Both the position numbers and the translations under genes were made by a program. The notes under the pieces were generated by a model. That model did no database searches, was not told the DNA's origin, and saw only the letters and a program-made list of their open reading frames with translations. DNA of 64,000 bases from Phenylobacterium aquaticum (GTDB lineage Bacteria; Pseudomonadota; Alphaproteobacteria; Caulobacterales; Caulobacteraceae), in NCBI RefSeq assembly GCF_022695515.1, contig NZ_JALDPT010000031.1, positions 1 through 64,000 on the forward strand. Reading direction: 5' to 3'. Positions 16,985 to 28,255 of the stretch are shown piece after piece. Numbering within the stretch: the stretch's first letter is position 1; each line of letters opens with the position of its first letter.

Positions 16985-17836
16985 TTACTCGCTCGCGGCC
17001 TCGGCCACCGGCGCAGGCGCCGATTCCATGGTCGCTTCCGGCAGGACTTCGGCCGGGGCGGCTTCCGCCGCCGGGGCCGGGGTCAGTTCACGGGCCAGGG
17101 TCGGCTCGATCGGAGCCACCGAGGCGCCGAGGTCGACGCCCGAGGCAGATTGGCCGGCGGCCAGGCCGTCGAGGACGGAATCGGCCATCAAGTCGCAATA
17201 GAGCTGGATGGCGCGCGCGGCGTCGTCATTGCCCGGGATCGGATAGGTGATGCCGTCCGGATCGCAGTTGGTGTCGAGGATGGCGATCACCGGGATGCCG
17301 AGCTTCTTGGCTTCCTGGATGGCGATGGCTTCCTTGTTGGTGTCGATCACGAACATCAGGTCGGGGATGCCGCCCATGTCCTTGATCCCGCCCAGGGACA
17401 GTTCCAGCTTGTCGCGCTCGCGGGTCAGCTGCAGCAGTTCCTTCTTGGTGCGGCTGGTGTCGCTCTCGATGACGCCTTCCAGCTCGCGCAGACGGGCGAT
17501 CGAGCCCGAAACGGTGCGCCAGTTGGTAAGCGTGCCGCCCAGCCAACGGTGGTTCACATAGTACTGGGCGCAGCGCTTGGCGGCGATGGCGACCGGCTCG
17601 GAGGCCTGGCGCTTGGTGCCGACGAACAGCACGCGGCCGCCCGAAGCGGCGACCTCGCGCACCTTCACCAGGGCCTGGTGCAGGAGCGGGATCGACTGCG
17701 ACAGGTCGATGATGTGGATGTTGGAGCGGCTACCGAAGATGTAGCGGTCCATCTTCGGGTTCCAGCGGTGGGTCTGGTGGCCGAAGTGGGCGCCAGCTTC
17801 CAGGAGCTGACGCATAGAGAAGTCGGGAAGCGCCAT
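16985..17836 (-). CDS. rpsB: 30S ribosomal protein S2
   Basis: Primary 30S subunit protein. The 283-residue product shows the family signatures AGAHFGHQTHRWNPKMDRYI near 12-31, GGTLTNWRTVSGSI near 90-103 and MFVIDTNKEAIAIQEAKKLG. The last 50 or so residues are a low-complexity Ala/Pro/Glu extension, longer than in E. coli S2 but common in related alphaproteobacteria. The 215 bases up to the next gene form its leader and promoter region, including a CCTCC/GGAGG pairing near 17878-17893 that could be regulatory; I cannot assign it. Confidence 0.97.
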   Translation of the reverse strand: MALPDFSMRQLLEAGAHFGHQTHRWNPKMDRYIFGSRSNIHIIDLSQSIPLLHQALVKVREVAASGGRVLFVGTKRQASEPVAIAAKRCAQYYVNHRWLGGTLTNWRTVSGSIARLRELEGVIESDTSRTKKELLQLTRERDKLELSLGGIKDMGGIPDLMFVIDTNKEAIAIQEAKKLGIPVIAILDTNCDPDGITYPIPGNDDAARAIQLYCDLMADSVLDGLAAGQSASGVDLGASVAPIEPTLARELTPAPAAEAAPAEVLPEATMESAPAPVAEAASE

Positions 17837-18019
17837 AGGCTTGCTCGTCCTTTTTCCGGTTAACCTCCGCAGGCAAACCCTCCTGATGGAGGACCGGAGT
17901 GGATACGTCGGGATGTCTCCCCGAACGCAACCAAACGCCTACGTGTGGAATGGGCGCGGATTTAGGGGTTTCGCCGGCGAAAAGCAAGCGTCGCCACGGG
18001 CTTGCAGCCCCTGCGGGAG

Positions 18020-18043
18020 CCTGACACACTCATAGGTGTCAGG
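18020..18043 (+). promoter_or_regulatory. Hairpin abutting the ribosome binding site of the small secreted gene
   Basis: Perfect eight-base inverted repeat, CCTGACAC at 18020-18027 and GTGTCAGG at 18036-18043. The right arm supplies the first bases of the AGGAG ribosome binding site of the gene starting at 18052. In RNA it could mask translation; as DNA it could be an operator. Function is not established. Confidence 0.4.
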
Positions 18044-18051
18044 AGAAGCCC

Positions 18052-18342
18052 ATGAAGACCACAGCGATATTGAGCCTGGCCGCCCTGGCCGCCGCCCTCG
18101 CCGCCCCGGCCCATGCCGGCCAGAGCAGCTATTCCAGTTCGTCCTTCGCGAGCTACGCCCGCCCGCTCGCGGCGCCGGAACCGCCCAAGCCGATCGGGTC
18201 GATGGCCTCGCCGCCCGCCTTCAAGCCGTTCAAGGGCTCGAGTGTCTATTCGCCGCGCGGCGGGCTCAACCCCGATCCGAAACCGGCCAAGCCCAAGGGC
18301 TATATCGACCTCTATCACCCGAAGACGAAGAGCACGTTCTAG
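18052..18342 (+). CDS. Small secreted Pro-rich protein of unknown function
   Basis: A 96-residue protein I do not recognise. It has a clear signal peptide (MKTTAILSLAALAAALAA followed by PAHAG). The mature part is Ser/Tyr-rich and then Pro/Lys-rich, with LAAPEPPKPIGSMASPPAFK and a Lys-rich end, and no Cys or catalytic motif. A good AGGAGAAG ribosome binding site precedes the ATG. It is divergent from rpsB and convergent with dnaE. A periplasmic or surface structural role is possible but not shown. Confidence 0.65.
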   Translation: MKTTAILSLAALAAALAAPAHAGQSSYSSSSFASYARPLAAPEPPKPIGSMASPPAFKPFKGSSVYSPRGGLNPDPKPAKPKGYIDLYHPKTKSTF

Positions 18343-18350
18343 GGGCCACA

Positions 18351-18463
18351 CCCACCGCTCGTCCCCGCGCAGGCGGGGATCGAAGCGGCCGTTGACCGCC
18401 CCACAATCAGGGATGGCCTTCGATTCAGCTTGGATCCCCGCCTTCGCGGGATGAGCGGGGTGG
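18351..18463. repeat. Dispersed intergenic inverted repeat (family A, copy 1)
   Basis: Arms at 18351-18382 and 18433-18463 are near-complements built around CGCTCGTCCCCGCG and CGCGGGATGAGCGG. The outer ends sit against the stop of the secreted protein gene and the stop of dnaE. The same arm recurs at 49112-49238. This is the REP-like element whose translation gives the spurious WIPAFAGM peptide in many proteobacterial genomes. Between convergent genes it may act as a two-way transcription stop. Confidence 0.75.
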
Positions 18464-21910
<3,447 letters not shown>

Positions 21911-21935
21911 CGACCGCCTCCAAAATTCCCGCCGC

Positions 21936-22025
21936 TCAGGCGGCCAGCTGGGCCACCTGGCACATCATCCAGACAAAGCCCGCGACCGACATAAAGGCCA
22001 GCGATTCCCGCGCCAGACGAACCAT
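21936..22025 (-). CDS. sidA: SidA-like SOS-induced cell-division inhibitor microprotein
   Basis: A 29-residue open frame reading MVRLARESLAFMSV and on through AGFVWMMCQVAQLAA. It has a short basic N-terminus and one membrane-spanning segment of about 18 residues. A GGGGG ribosome binding site lies eight bases before the ATG, and a canonical alphaproteobacterial LexA box lies 23 bases upstream. In Caulobacter, SidA is a 29-residue inner-membrane protein, LexA-repressed, encoded next to dnaE, that blocks division by binding FtsW/FtsN. Size, topology, neighbour and operator all match. I could not align it to the published sequence, so orthology is inferred. It is easily missed by gene callers because of its size. 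Confidence 0.85.
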   Translation of the reverse strand: MVRLARESLAFMSVAGFVWMMCQVAQLAA

Positions 22026-22047
22026 GTTCCGTACCCCCGTTGTGTAT

Positions 22048-22062
22048 GTTCTGCGTATGTTC
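22048..22062 (-). promoter_or_regulatory. LexA (SOS) box upstream of the SidA-like gene
   Basis: GTTC at 22048-22051, seven bases, then GTTC at 22059-22062. This is exactly the GTTC-N7-GTTC direct repeat bound by LexA in Caulobacter and other alphaproteobacteria. It lies 23 bases before the start codon at 22025, a good place to block transcription. No other such box was noticed near dnaE. Confidence 0.88.
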
Positions 22063-22073
22063 CTATTCTGGTT

Positions 22074-22105
22074 TTGTTCTCATGACAAGGGGGTGTTGAG
22101 AACAA
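22074..22105. repeat. Nine-base inverted repeat between araC and the SidA-like gene
   Basis: TTGTTCTCA at 22074-22082 and TGAGAACAA at 22097-22105 pair perfectly around a 14-base spacer. It lies just beyond the LexA box and after the stop of the AraC-type gene. It lacks a strong T tail on either strand, so it looks more like an operator than a terminator. The half sites contain GTTC/GAAC but not with LexA spacing. Confidence 0.45.
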
Positions 22106-22132
22106 TGTGGACAGAACGCCGCAGCGGTCGGT

Positions 22133-23125
22133 TCAGCCGCGGAACCAGCGGCGGCAGGCGCGGCTGAAGCTGGTGGGATCGGTGTAGCCCAGGGCCTCGG
22201 CGATCTGGGCGTGGGTCATAGCGCCCCCGCTCAGCAGGCGCTCGGCGCGGCGGCGCAGCTCGGCGTCCAGCAGCTGGCGATAGCCGACCCCGCCCTCGGC
22301 CAGCCGGCGCACCAGGGTGCGGCGCGACACGCCCAGCAGCCTCGCCACCGCATCCGCGCCCAACCTTCCGGACGGCAGGCTCGCCAGCAGGCGCTCCACC
22401 CGGCCACGCAGCCCCGCGGGCGCCGTGACCTTCTGGCGGGCGACCTGGAGCTCATGCAGGGCGGCGGCGTAGAGGGTGGGATCGGCGAACGGGGATTCCA
22501 GGGACAGCCAGGCCTTGGGCAGGCGCACGGCGTTGCGCGCCGCCCCATAGGTCGCCGCCCCGCCCAGGGCGCGTCGGACATCCTCGGCATGGGCCGGCTC
22601 GGCGCAGGCGAAGGTGAAGGCCATGCCCTCCGGCGGCTTGCCCAGGACTGCGGCGAACAGGGCGCGGGTGCCGATGAAGGCGATCTCGATCATCGGCCGC
22701 CAGCGCCGCTCATCCAGCGGGACGGTGAGGTCATAGTCGAGCCGGATCGCCTCGGCCTCGCGCCTCAGGGTGAGTTCATAGAACGGGGCCCGGACATGGG
22801 CGAAGGCGACCAGCACCTGGACCATGGCGGCGAGGTCCGGCGCGGCCAGGGCCGCCACGCCCAGCGGGCCATGGGCGGAGGGCGTCCACAGCTCGGGCGC
22901 CAGGACCGCCCAGCCCTCCCCCACCAAGGCGCTGACGTTCTCCACCTGGCGGGCCTGCTGGAACAGGCTGATGTCGGCGCGGGGATCGCGCACCATCTCC
23001 TCGGTGACCCCGGTGCCGTCGAGGATCGCGGCGCGCCGGTCGGCCGTATCGCCGAAGCTGCGCAGGATCAGCCGGAAGTATCCGGGCGACATGGGCAGAC
23101 GGTCGAGGGCGGGGCTCGCGGTCAT
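22133..23125 (-). CDS. AraC-family transcriptional regulator
   Basis: A 330-residue regulator. The N-terminal two thirds resemble the OruR/ArgR-type effector-binding domain (Arabinose_bd class, for example DISLFQQARQVENVSALVGE and FAHVRAPFYELTLRREAEA). The last 100 residues form two helix-turn-helix units with LGADAVARLLGVSRRTLVRR and the AraC signature AQIAEALGYTDPTSFSRACR followed by RWF. The ATG at 23125 is chosen over a TTG at 23134. It is divergent from the CYP153-type P450 gene with 111 bases between, so it probably controls that gene in response to its substrate. That link is inferred from position. Confidence 0.88.
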   Translation of the reverse strand: MTASPALDRLPMSPGYFRLILRSFGDTADRRAAILDGTGVTEEMVRDPRADISLFQQARQVENVSALVGEGWAVLAPELWTPSAHGPLGVAALAAPDLAAMVQVLVAFAHVRAPFYELTLRREAEAIRLDYDLTVPLDERRWRPMIEIAFIGTRALFAAVLGKPPEGMAFTFACAEPAHAEDVRRALGGAATYGAARNAVRLPKAWLSLESPFADPTLYAAALHELQVARQKVTAPAGLRGRVERLLASLPSGRLGADAVARLLGVSRRTLVRRLAEGGVGYRQLLDAELRRRAERLLSGGAMTHAQIAEALGYTDPTSFSRACRRWFRG

Positions 23126-23236
23126 CTGGCGCAAAATGCCATGAAACAGGCGCGGTCGGCTATCCTCTTGCGGCGCCGCTCGGCCTAGGGTCTCGGCTCA
23201 CACCTGCCGCAGAGCAGGCGCCAGGGAGGCACGACT

Positions 23237-24490
23237 ATGGCCGACGGTTCCGTTCCCCAGTCCGCGCGCGATTACGCCAGCACCATTCCCCTCGATCAGA
23301 TCGATGTCAGCCACCCCGAGCTGTGGCTGAACAACAGCCATTGGCCGCTGTTCGAGCGGCTGCGGCGCGAAGCGCCGGTGCACTACTGCGCCAACAGTCT
23401 GTTCGGCCCTTATTGGTCGATCACCCGGTTCAACGACATCATGGCGATCGACACCAATCACCAGGTGTTCTCTTCGGAGGCGGCGCTCGGCGGGATCACC
23501 ATCCTCGACCAGGGCGAGGAGCTGCGCCTGCCGATGTTCATCGCCATGGACCCGCCCAAGCACGACGTGCAACGCAAGACGGTCAGCCCCGTGGTCTCGC
23601 CGGCCAATCTGCAGCTGCTCGAGCCCCTGATCCGCGAGCGGGCCGCCAAGATCCTGGACGAGCTGCCCCGCGGCGAGACCTTCGACTGGGTCGACCGGGT
23701 CTCCATCGAGCTGACCACCCAGATGCTGGCCACCCTGTTCGACTTCCCGTTCGAGCAGCGCCGCAAGCTGACCTACTGGTCGGACATCGCCACGACGATC
23801 CCCGGTCCCGGCATGATGGTCGAGACAGAGGCGGAAAAGCTGACCATCCTGATGGAGTGCCTGGGCGCCTTCACCGAGCTGTGGAATGAGCGGATCAACG
23901 CCCCGCCCAAGGGCGACCTGATCTCGATGCTGGCCCATGGCGAGGCGACCCGGAACATGAGCCCCGAGGAATATCTGGGGAACCTGATTCTGCTGATCGT
24001 CGGCGGCAACGACACCACCCGCAACACCATCACCGGCTCCATCGTCGCCCTGAACGAGAACCCGGACCAGTACGCCAAGCTGCGGGCGAACCCCGAGCTG
24101 ATCCCGTCCATGGTCTCCGAGACCATCCGCTGGCAGACCCCGCTCGCCCACATGCGCCGCACCGCGCTGGAGGACTTCGAGCTGCATGGCCAGACCATCA
24201 AGAAGGGCGACAAGGTGGTCATGTGGTACGTCTCGGGCAACCGGGACGAAGAGGTGATCGAGAACCCCAACGCCTACATCATCGACCGGGAGCGCCCCCG
24301 CCAACACATGTCCTTCGGCTTCGGCATCCACCGCTGCGTGGGCAACCGCCTGGCCGAGCTGCAGCTGCGGATCGTCTGGGAGGAGATCCTGAAGCGCTTC
24401 CCGGTGGTCGAGATCATGGCGCCGCCGGAACGGGTGCCCTCCCCCTTCGTGAAGGGCTATCTGAACCTGCCGGTCCGCATCCCCGCCTGA
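23237..24490 (+). CDS. Cytochrome P450, CYP153-like alkane/fatty acid hydroxylase (copy 1)
   Basis: A soluble 417-residue bacterial P450. The I-helix oxygen-binding motif is GGNDTTRN at 256-263 and the K-helix ExxR is ETIR at 295-298. The heme loop is SFGFGIHRCVG with the thiolate Cys at 367. Segments such as SSEAALGGIT, FIAMDPPKHD and WVDRVSIELTTQMLATLFDF match what I know of CYP153, which hydroxylate the terminal carbon of medium-chain alkanes and need separate ferredoxin and ferredoxin reductase. Neither partner is in the window. A GGGAGG ribosome binding site precedes the ATG. A close paralogue is at 49253-50512. Confidence 0.92.
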   Translation: MADGSVPQSARDYASTIPLDQIDVSHPELWLNNSHWPLFERLRREAPVHYCANSLFGPYWSITRFNDIMAIDTNHQVFSSEAALGGITILDQGEELRLPMFIAMDPPKHDVQRKTVSPVVSPANLQLLEPLIRERAAKILDELPRGETFDWVDRVSIELTTQMLATLFDFPFEQRRKLTYWSDIATTIPGPGMMVETEAEKLTILMECLGAFTELWNERINAPPKGDLISMLAHGEATRNMSPEEYLGNLILLIVGGNDTTRNTITGSIVALNENPDQYAKLRANPELIPSMVSETIRWQTPLAHMRRTALEDFELHGQTIKKGDKVVMWYVSGNRDEEVIENPNAYIIDRERPRQHMSFGFGIHRCVGNRLAELQLRIVWEEILKRFPVVEIMAPPERVPSPFVKGYLNLPVRIPA

Positions 24491-24548
24491 GGCCGCCCCA
24501 AGGTCGCCACGATCGCTTCGTAGGGCGGGCCCAAAGCGGAGCTTGAAG

Positions 24549-25121
24549 ATGGAAGTCGAGATCTCGACCGAAGCGAAGGACAAGCGCTTCAACCGGATGG
24601 TCGCCATCACCGTGGTGGTGCTGTCGATCTTCATGGGCCTGTCGCAAGTGAAGGACGGCAACATCGTCCAGGCTATGCAGCAGGCCCAGTCCTCGGCGGT
24701 GGATCGCTGGGGCGAGTACCAGGCCACCAAGACCAAGCAGCATATCGACGAGACGGCTCTGGCCCAGATCGAGGCGCTGAGCCTGATCGGCGGCGGCAAG
24801 GCGGCCCAGGCCTCGGCCCCGGAGATCGCCCGGCTGAAGGCCGAGATCGCCAAGTACAAGGCCGAAATCCCGCAACTGCGCGACCAGGCCAAGGGCTTCG
24901 AAGACCAGTACAACGCCCTGAATGTCCACGACGATCAGTTCGACGCCTCAGACGCCCTGATCTCCATCGCGGTGTCGATGGCCGCCGTCGCCGCCCTGGT
25001 CGAGGTGGCCGGCGCCCTCTATGGCGCGTGGGTGTTCGGGGCCGGCGGGATCATCATGGGCCTGGCCGGCTTCCTGGGCTGGAGCCTGCACTCGGACTTC
25101 ATGGCGAAGCTGCTGTCCTAG
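24549..25121 (+). CDS. DUF4337-like membrane protein
   Basis: A 190-residue protein of unknown function. A hydrophobic segment at about 15-32 is followed by a helical, charged middle with coiled-coil character (EIARLKAEIAKYKAEIPQLR). Two more hydrophobic segments lie near residues 135-180. This layout and the EYQATKTKQH stretch match my recollection of DUF4337. It follows the P450 by 58 bases on the same strand and may share its transcript. The ATG at 24549 is preferred over a TTG six bases earlier. Its last four bases overlap the end of the opposing lolD. Confidence 0.7.
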   Translation: MEVEISTEAKDKRFNRMVAITVVVLSIFMGLSQVKDGNIVQAMQQAQSSAVDRWGEYQATKTKQHIDETALAQIEALSLIGGGKAAQASAPEIARLKAEIAKYKAEIPQLRDQAKGFEDQYNALNVHDDQFDASDALISIAVSMAAVAALVEVAGALYGAWVFGAGGIIMGLAGFLGWSLHSDFMAKLLS

Positions 25122-25807
25122 AAAACTGTCTGGGTTTCCAGCTTGCCGCCCTTCAGCGCCAGGACGCGGTCCATGTGGCGGGCCAGTTCGAGATTGTGGG
25201 TGGCGACCAGGGCGGCGACGCCCTCGCTGCGGGCCAGCTCATAGAGGTTCTCGAACACCGCCGCCGAGGTGGTGGGATCGAGGTTGCCGGTCGGCTCGTC
25301 GGCCAGCAGCAGGCGCGGCTTGTTGGCCAGGGCGCGGGCGACGGCGACCCGTTGCTGTTCGCCGCCGGACATCTGGGCCGGCTGGTGATGGATGCGCTCG
25401 GCCAGGCCCAGGCGGGACAGCAGCTCCTCGGCGCGGGCGCGGGCGGCCTTGCGGCTGCGCCCGGCGATCATCTGCGGCAGAGCGACGTTGTCGAGCGCGG
25501 AGAACTCCGGCAGCAGGTGGTGGGCCTGATAGACGAAGCCGATGGTCGACAGGCGGATGCGGGTGCGGACCCGATCGCTAAGCGCCGAGCAGTCGCGGCC
25601 CTCGATGAAGATCTGACCGGCGGTGGGCCGCTCCAAGAGGCCGGCGGCGTGCAGCAGGGAGGACTTGCCCGAGCCGGACGGCCCGATCAGGCCGACGATC
25701 TCGCCGCGCGCCACGTCGAGGTCGGCGCCGTTCAGCACCTGAAGGGTGCGGTCGCCGGAGACATAGGCCCGCTCGAGGCCGCGGATGGCGAGGACCAGAT
25801 CACTCAT
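25118..25807 (-). CDS. lolD: Lipoprotein-releasing ABC transporter ATP-binding protein
   Basis: ATPase of the LolCDE complex that extracts outer-membrane-directed lipoproteins from the inner membrane. The 229-residue protein has the Walker A GPSGSGKS at 42-49, the ABC signature MSGGEQQRVAVARAL, and the Walker B LLLADEPTGNLD. It overlaps the permease gene by eight bases. Related MacB-type ATPases look similar, but the pairing with a single LolC/E-type permease favours LolD. Confidence 0.93.
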   Translation of the reverse strand: MSDLVLAIRGLERAYVSGDRTLQVLNGADLDVARGEIVGLIGPSGSGKSSLLHAAGLLERPTAGQIFIEGRDCSALSDRVRTRIRLSTIGFVYQAHHLLPEFSALDNVALPQMIAGRSRKAARARAEELLSRLGLAERIHHQPAQMSGGEQQRVAVARALANKPRLLLADEPTGNLDPTTSAAVFENLYELARSEGVAALVATHNLELARHMDRVLALKGGKLETQTVF

Positions 25808-27092
25808 AGCGAAGGGCCTCGACCGGATCGAGGCGCGAGGCGCGCCAGGCCGGCGGCAGGGTCGCCACGAAGGCCATGGCGAGCGACCAGCCGGTGATGC
25901 CCGCGACCTCCTGCCAATCGATCTTGGCCGGCACGCGGGTCAGGAAATAGACGTCGGAATTGAACACCTGGGTCCCGGTCGCCCATTCCACGAACTGTTG
26001 GATCGGGCCGATGAAGGTGCAGAACAGGATGCCGATGGCGAGGCCGGCGATGGTGCCCAGGAGGCCGACAGACGCGCCGGCCATGAAGAAAATCCGCAGG
26101 ATGGAGCCCTGCCCCGCCCCCATGGTGCGCAGGATGGCGATGTCGCGGCTCTTGTTCTTCACCAGCATGACCAGGCCGGAGATGATGTTCATGGCGGCGA
26201 TGGCGACCAGCATCATCAGGATCAGCCGCATGACGCTGCGCTCGACCTGCAGGGCGCCCCAGTAGGAGGCGTTCTTCTGGGTCCAGTCGGTGACGACGGC
26301 GGTGGGGCCGGCGATGCGCGCGACCTCGGACTTCAGGGCCATGGCCTCGTCCGGGTCCTTGAGCTTCATCTCCACGAAGTCGACGGCCGTGTCGCGGCCG
26401 AAGAACAGCTGGGCCTGGCTGAGCGGCATGTAGATGAAGGTCTGGTCGTACTCGCTCATGCCGACGCTGAAGGTGCCGGCGATGGTGTAGGTCTTACGCT
26501 GCGGCGTCGCGCCGAAGGCCGTGGCCCCGCCGGTGGGCGAGATCAGGGTGAGCGCGTCGCCGGGCTGGACGCCGAGGTTCTGGGCGAGCTTGTCGCCGAC
26601 CACGATCAGGTCGCCGCCGAAGTCGCCGTCGCCGAAGCCTTCCAGCGAGCCGCGCACCATGTTGCCGGAGACGATCTTGGTGTCGCGCAGGTCGTGCGGG
26701 GTGATGCCGCGCACGATGGCGCCGCTGATCTGGCCTTGTCCGAGCGCCATGGCCTGGGCCTCGATGATCGGAGCCGCCTGGGTGACGCCGGGAATGGCCT
26801 TGAGCCGGGCGATCATCGGCTCGCGCGCCGGGGTCATCATCACCCCGCCGGTGACATAGACGTGGCCGTTGAAGCCCAGGATCCGGCTGAGCAGCTCGGA
26901 GCGGAAGCCGTTCATGACGCTCATGACGATGATCAGCACCGCCACGGCCAGCATGATGCCGATGAAGGAGATCAGCGAGATCAGGGCGACCCCGCCCTCG
27001 CTGCGCTTGGCGCGGAGGTAGCGGGCGGCGACGGATCGCTCCCACAGACCGAAGGGCGGCGCGCGGCCGGTCAGGCTCTCAGCTTCGCTCAC
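25800..27092 (-). CDS. Lipoprotein-releasing ABC transporter permease (LolC/LolE type)
   Basis: A 430-residue inner-membrane permease with the FtsX-type topology. There is one segment near 35-60, a large periplasmic domain, and three C-terminal segments. It contains the conserved SVMNGFRSELLSRILGFNGH near the first membrane segment and NIISGLVMLVKNKSRDIAIL before the second. Alphaproteobacteria generally have a single LolC/E-like (LolF) subunit, so C versus E cannot be set. The start codon is GTG at 27092. Confidence 0.9.
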   Translation of the reverse strand: MSEAESLTGRAPPFGLWERSVAARYLRAKRSEGGVALISLISFIGIMLAVAVLIIVMSVMNGFRSELLSRILGFNGHVYVTGGVMMTPAREPMIARLKAIPGVTQAAPIIEAQAMALGQGQISGAIVRGITPHDLRDTKIVSGNMVRGSLEGFGDGDFGGDLIVVGDKLAQNLGVQPGDALTLISPTGGATAFGATPQRKTYTIAGTFSVGMSEYDQTFIYMPLSQAQLFFGRDTAVDFVEMKLKDPDEAMALKSEVARIAGPTAVVTDWTQKNASYWGALQVERSVMRLILMMLVAIAAMNIISGLVMLVKNKSRDIAILRTMGAGQGSILRIFFMAGASVGLLGTIAGLAIGILFCTFIGPIQQFVEWATGTQVFNSDVYFLTRVPAKIDWQEVAGITGWSLAMAFVATLPPAWRASRLDPVEALRYE

Positions 27093-27489
27093 CCGTCTAG
27101 GCCTCGCGACCGAAGAGGAGACCTGGGTGCGGGTGCGGGAAGAGCGGAAGGCGCATGCGGATCCTGACGACGTCTTCTAGGCGACCCGTGATAGCCGCAG
27201 CCCCTCGCTCTTGGCAATGAAAGCGCACCAAAAGAAGGCCGACCCGCGCGCGGACGACCTTCGGGAGAGCGCATGAAAAGAAGGCCGCCCAGGGAGGTGG
27301 GCGGCCTTCAGGTCGTCGGGGAAAAACGCCACGGGCGGGCCAACTGGGCCAGCCGTGATGACGAGATGTAACTTGAGTTACGCCCTGTCCGCCGCCCCTT
27401 ATTCCGTTGCGGGAACCGGTTTGCGCGCCGCGCTCAATCTTTGGGCGGGTCGTGCCGCGCCCGCGCAAATATGCGGCGAAACCGCCCGC
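27093..27489. other. Intergenic region with a terminator and no convincing gene
   Basis: A 397-base stretch between lolC/E and the DUF1467 gene. The only structure I can support is the hairpin at 27280-27309. A minus-strand open frame across it is Arg/Gly-rich low-complexity without a start signal and is rejected. The rightmost part is the end of the long nuo-rnj transcript; the leftmost should hold the lol promoter. I see no tRNA or known ncRNA. Confidence 0.6.
27280..27309 (-). terminator. Rho-independent terminator of the nuo-to-DUF1467 operon
   Basis: An 11-base perfect stem, GAAGGCCGCCC at 27280-27290 with GGGCGGCCTTC at 27299-27309, and an eight-base loop. On the minus strand the stem is followed by TTTTCATG. 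It is the first such structure after the DUF1467 stop, about 180 bases downstream. Confidence 0.75.
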
Positions 27490-27753
27490 CTAGCCCCAGT
27501 TATGGGGCAGAGCCGGCAGGCTCACGAGGTGGAAGGTGATCGTCAGCCACAGGGCGGCGAACAGGATCGCCGAGATCCAGGTGGTGGTGATGAACTTCTT
27601 CTTGAGCTTGGGCTCCACCGGCGCGCCCGGATCGCCGCCATCTCCGAGATCGATTCCCGCCTCGGCGTGGCTGGTCACGCCCAGGGGCAGGACGGCGAAG
27701 AGCACCGTCCACCAGATGGTCATGTAGATCGCAAGCGCGGTGAAGATGCTCAT
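27490..27753 (-). CDS. DUF1467 family small membrane protein
   Basis: An 87-residue protein with two membrane segments (about 5-25 and 58-80) separated by a short hydrophilic loop. The motif IWWTVLFAVLPLGVTS near the N-terminus is typical of DUF1467, a family found almost only in alphaproteobacteria. Function is unknown. Its start overlaps the epimerase stop by one base, so it is translated with it. It is the last gene of the operon. Confidence 0.85.
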   Translation of the reverse strand: MSIFTALAIYMTIWWTVLFAVLPLGVTSHAEAGIDLGDGGDPGAPVEPKLKKKFITTTWISAILFAALWLTITFHLVSLPALPHNWG

Positions 27754-28175
27754 CAGTGGGGGTCCTTAGGCGTTTCCATCAGTTCGACCAGCACGCCGCC
27801 CATGTTCTTGGGATGGACGAAGATCACCGGGGTTCCGTGCGCGCCGATGCGCGGCTCGCCGGTCCCGAGCACGGTCGCGCCCTTGGCGCGCATGTCGTCG
27901 CGGGCGGCGATGATGTCGGCGACCTCGAAGCAGATGTGATGCTGGCCGCCGGCCGGGTTCTTAGCCAGGAAGCCGTGGATCGGCGAGGCCTCTCCATAGG
28001 GCTCGATCAGCTCGATCTGGCTGTTGGGCAGATTGACAAAACAGACCCAGACGCCCTGCTCGGGCATGGAAAACTTCTCGCCGATCGAGGTGGCGCCCAG
28101 GACGTCGCGATAGAGCTTCACCGACTCGTCGATGGAGGGGGTCGCGACCCCGACATGGTTCAGTTTGCCGATCAT
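27753..28175 (-). CDS. mce: Methylmalonyl-CoA epimerase
   Basis: Interconverts the two epimers of methylmalonyl-CoA so that propionyl-CoA carbon can reach succinyl-CoA. The 140-residue glyoxalase-fold protein begins MIGKLNHVGVATPSIDESV and has FVNLPNSQIELIEPYGEASP and GGQHHICFEVADI. The His and Glu residues that bind the metal are in place. The ATG at 28175 is preferred to a longer frame, as the conserved fold starts there. The mutase is not in the window. Confidence 0.92.
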   Translation of the reverse strand: MIGKLNHVGVATPSIDESVKLYRDVLGATSIGEKFSMPEQGVWVCFVNLPNSQIELIEPYGEASPIHGFLAKNPAGGQHHICFEVADIIAARDDMRAKGATVLGTGEPRIGAHGTPVIFVHPKNMGGVLVELMETPKDPH

Positions 28176-28255
28176 GACGCCTCTATACTCCCTATGGGCG
28201 GTGGAGGCCAAAGCCCTAGGCGATCTGCCGCAGCGGAACGCCAGGGGGCTGAAGA

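Noticed and set aside
22048..22104. Second LexA box in the inverted repeat at 22074-22105
   Set aside because: The GTTC and GAAC half sites are inverted and 19 bases apart, not the direct repeat with seven-base spacing.
27097..27468. Minus-strand frame in the gap after lolC/E
   Set aside because: It runs through the terminator hairpin, is Arg/Gly/Pro-rich, and lacks a ribosome binding site and any recognisable fold.
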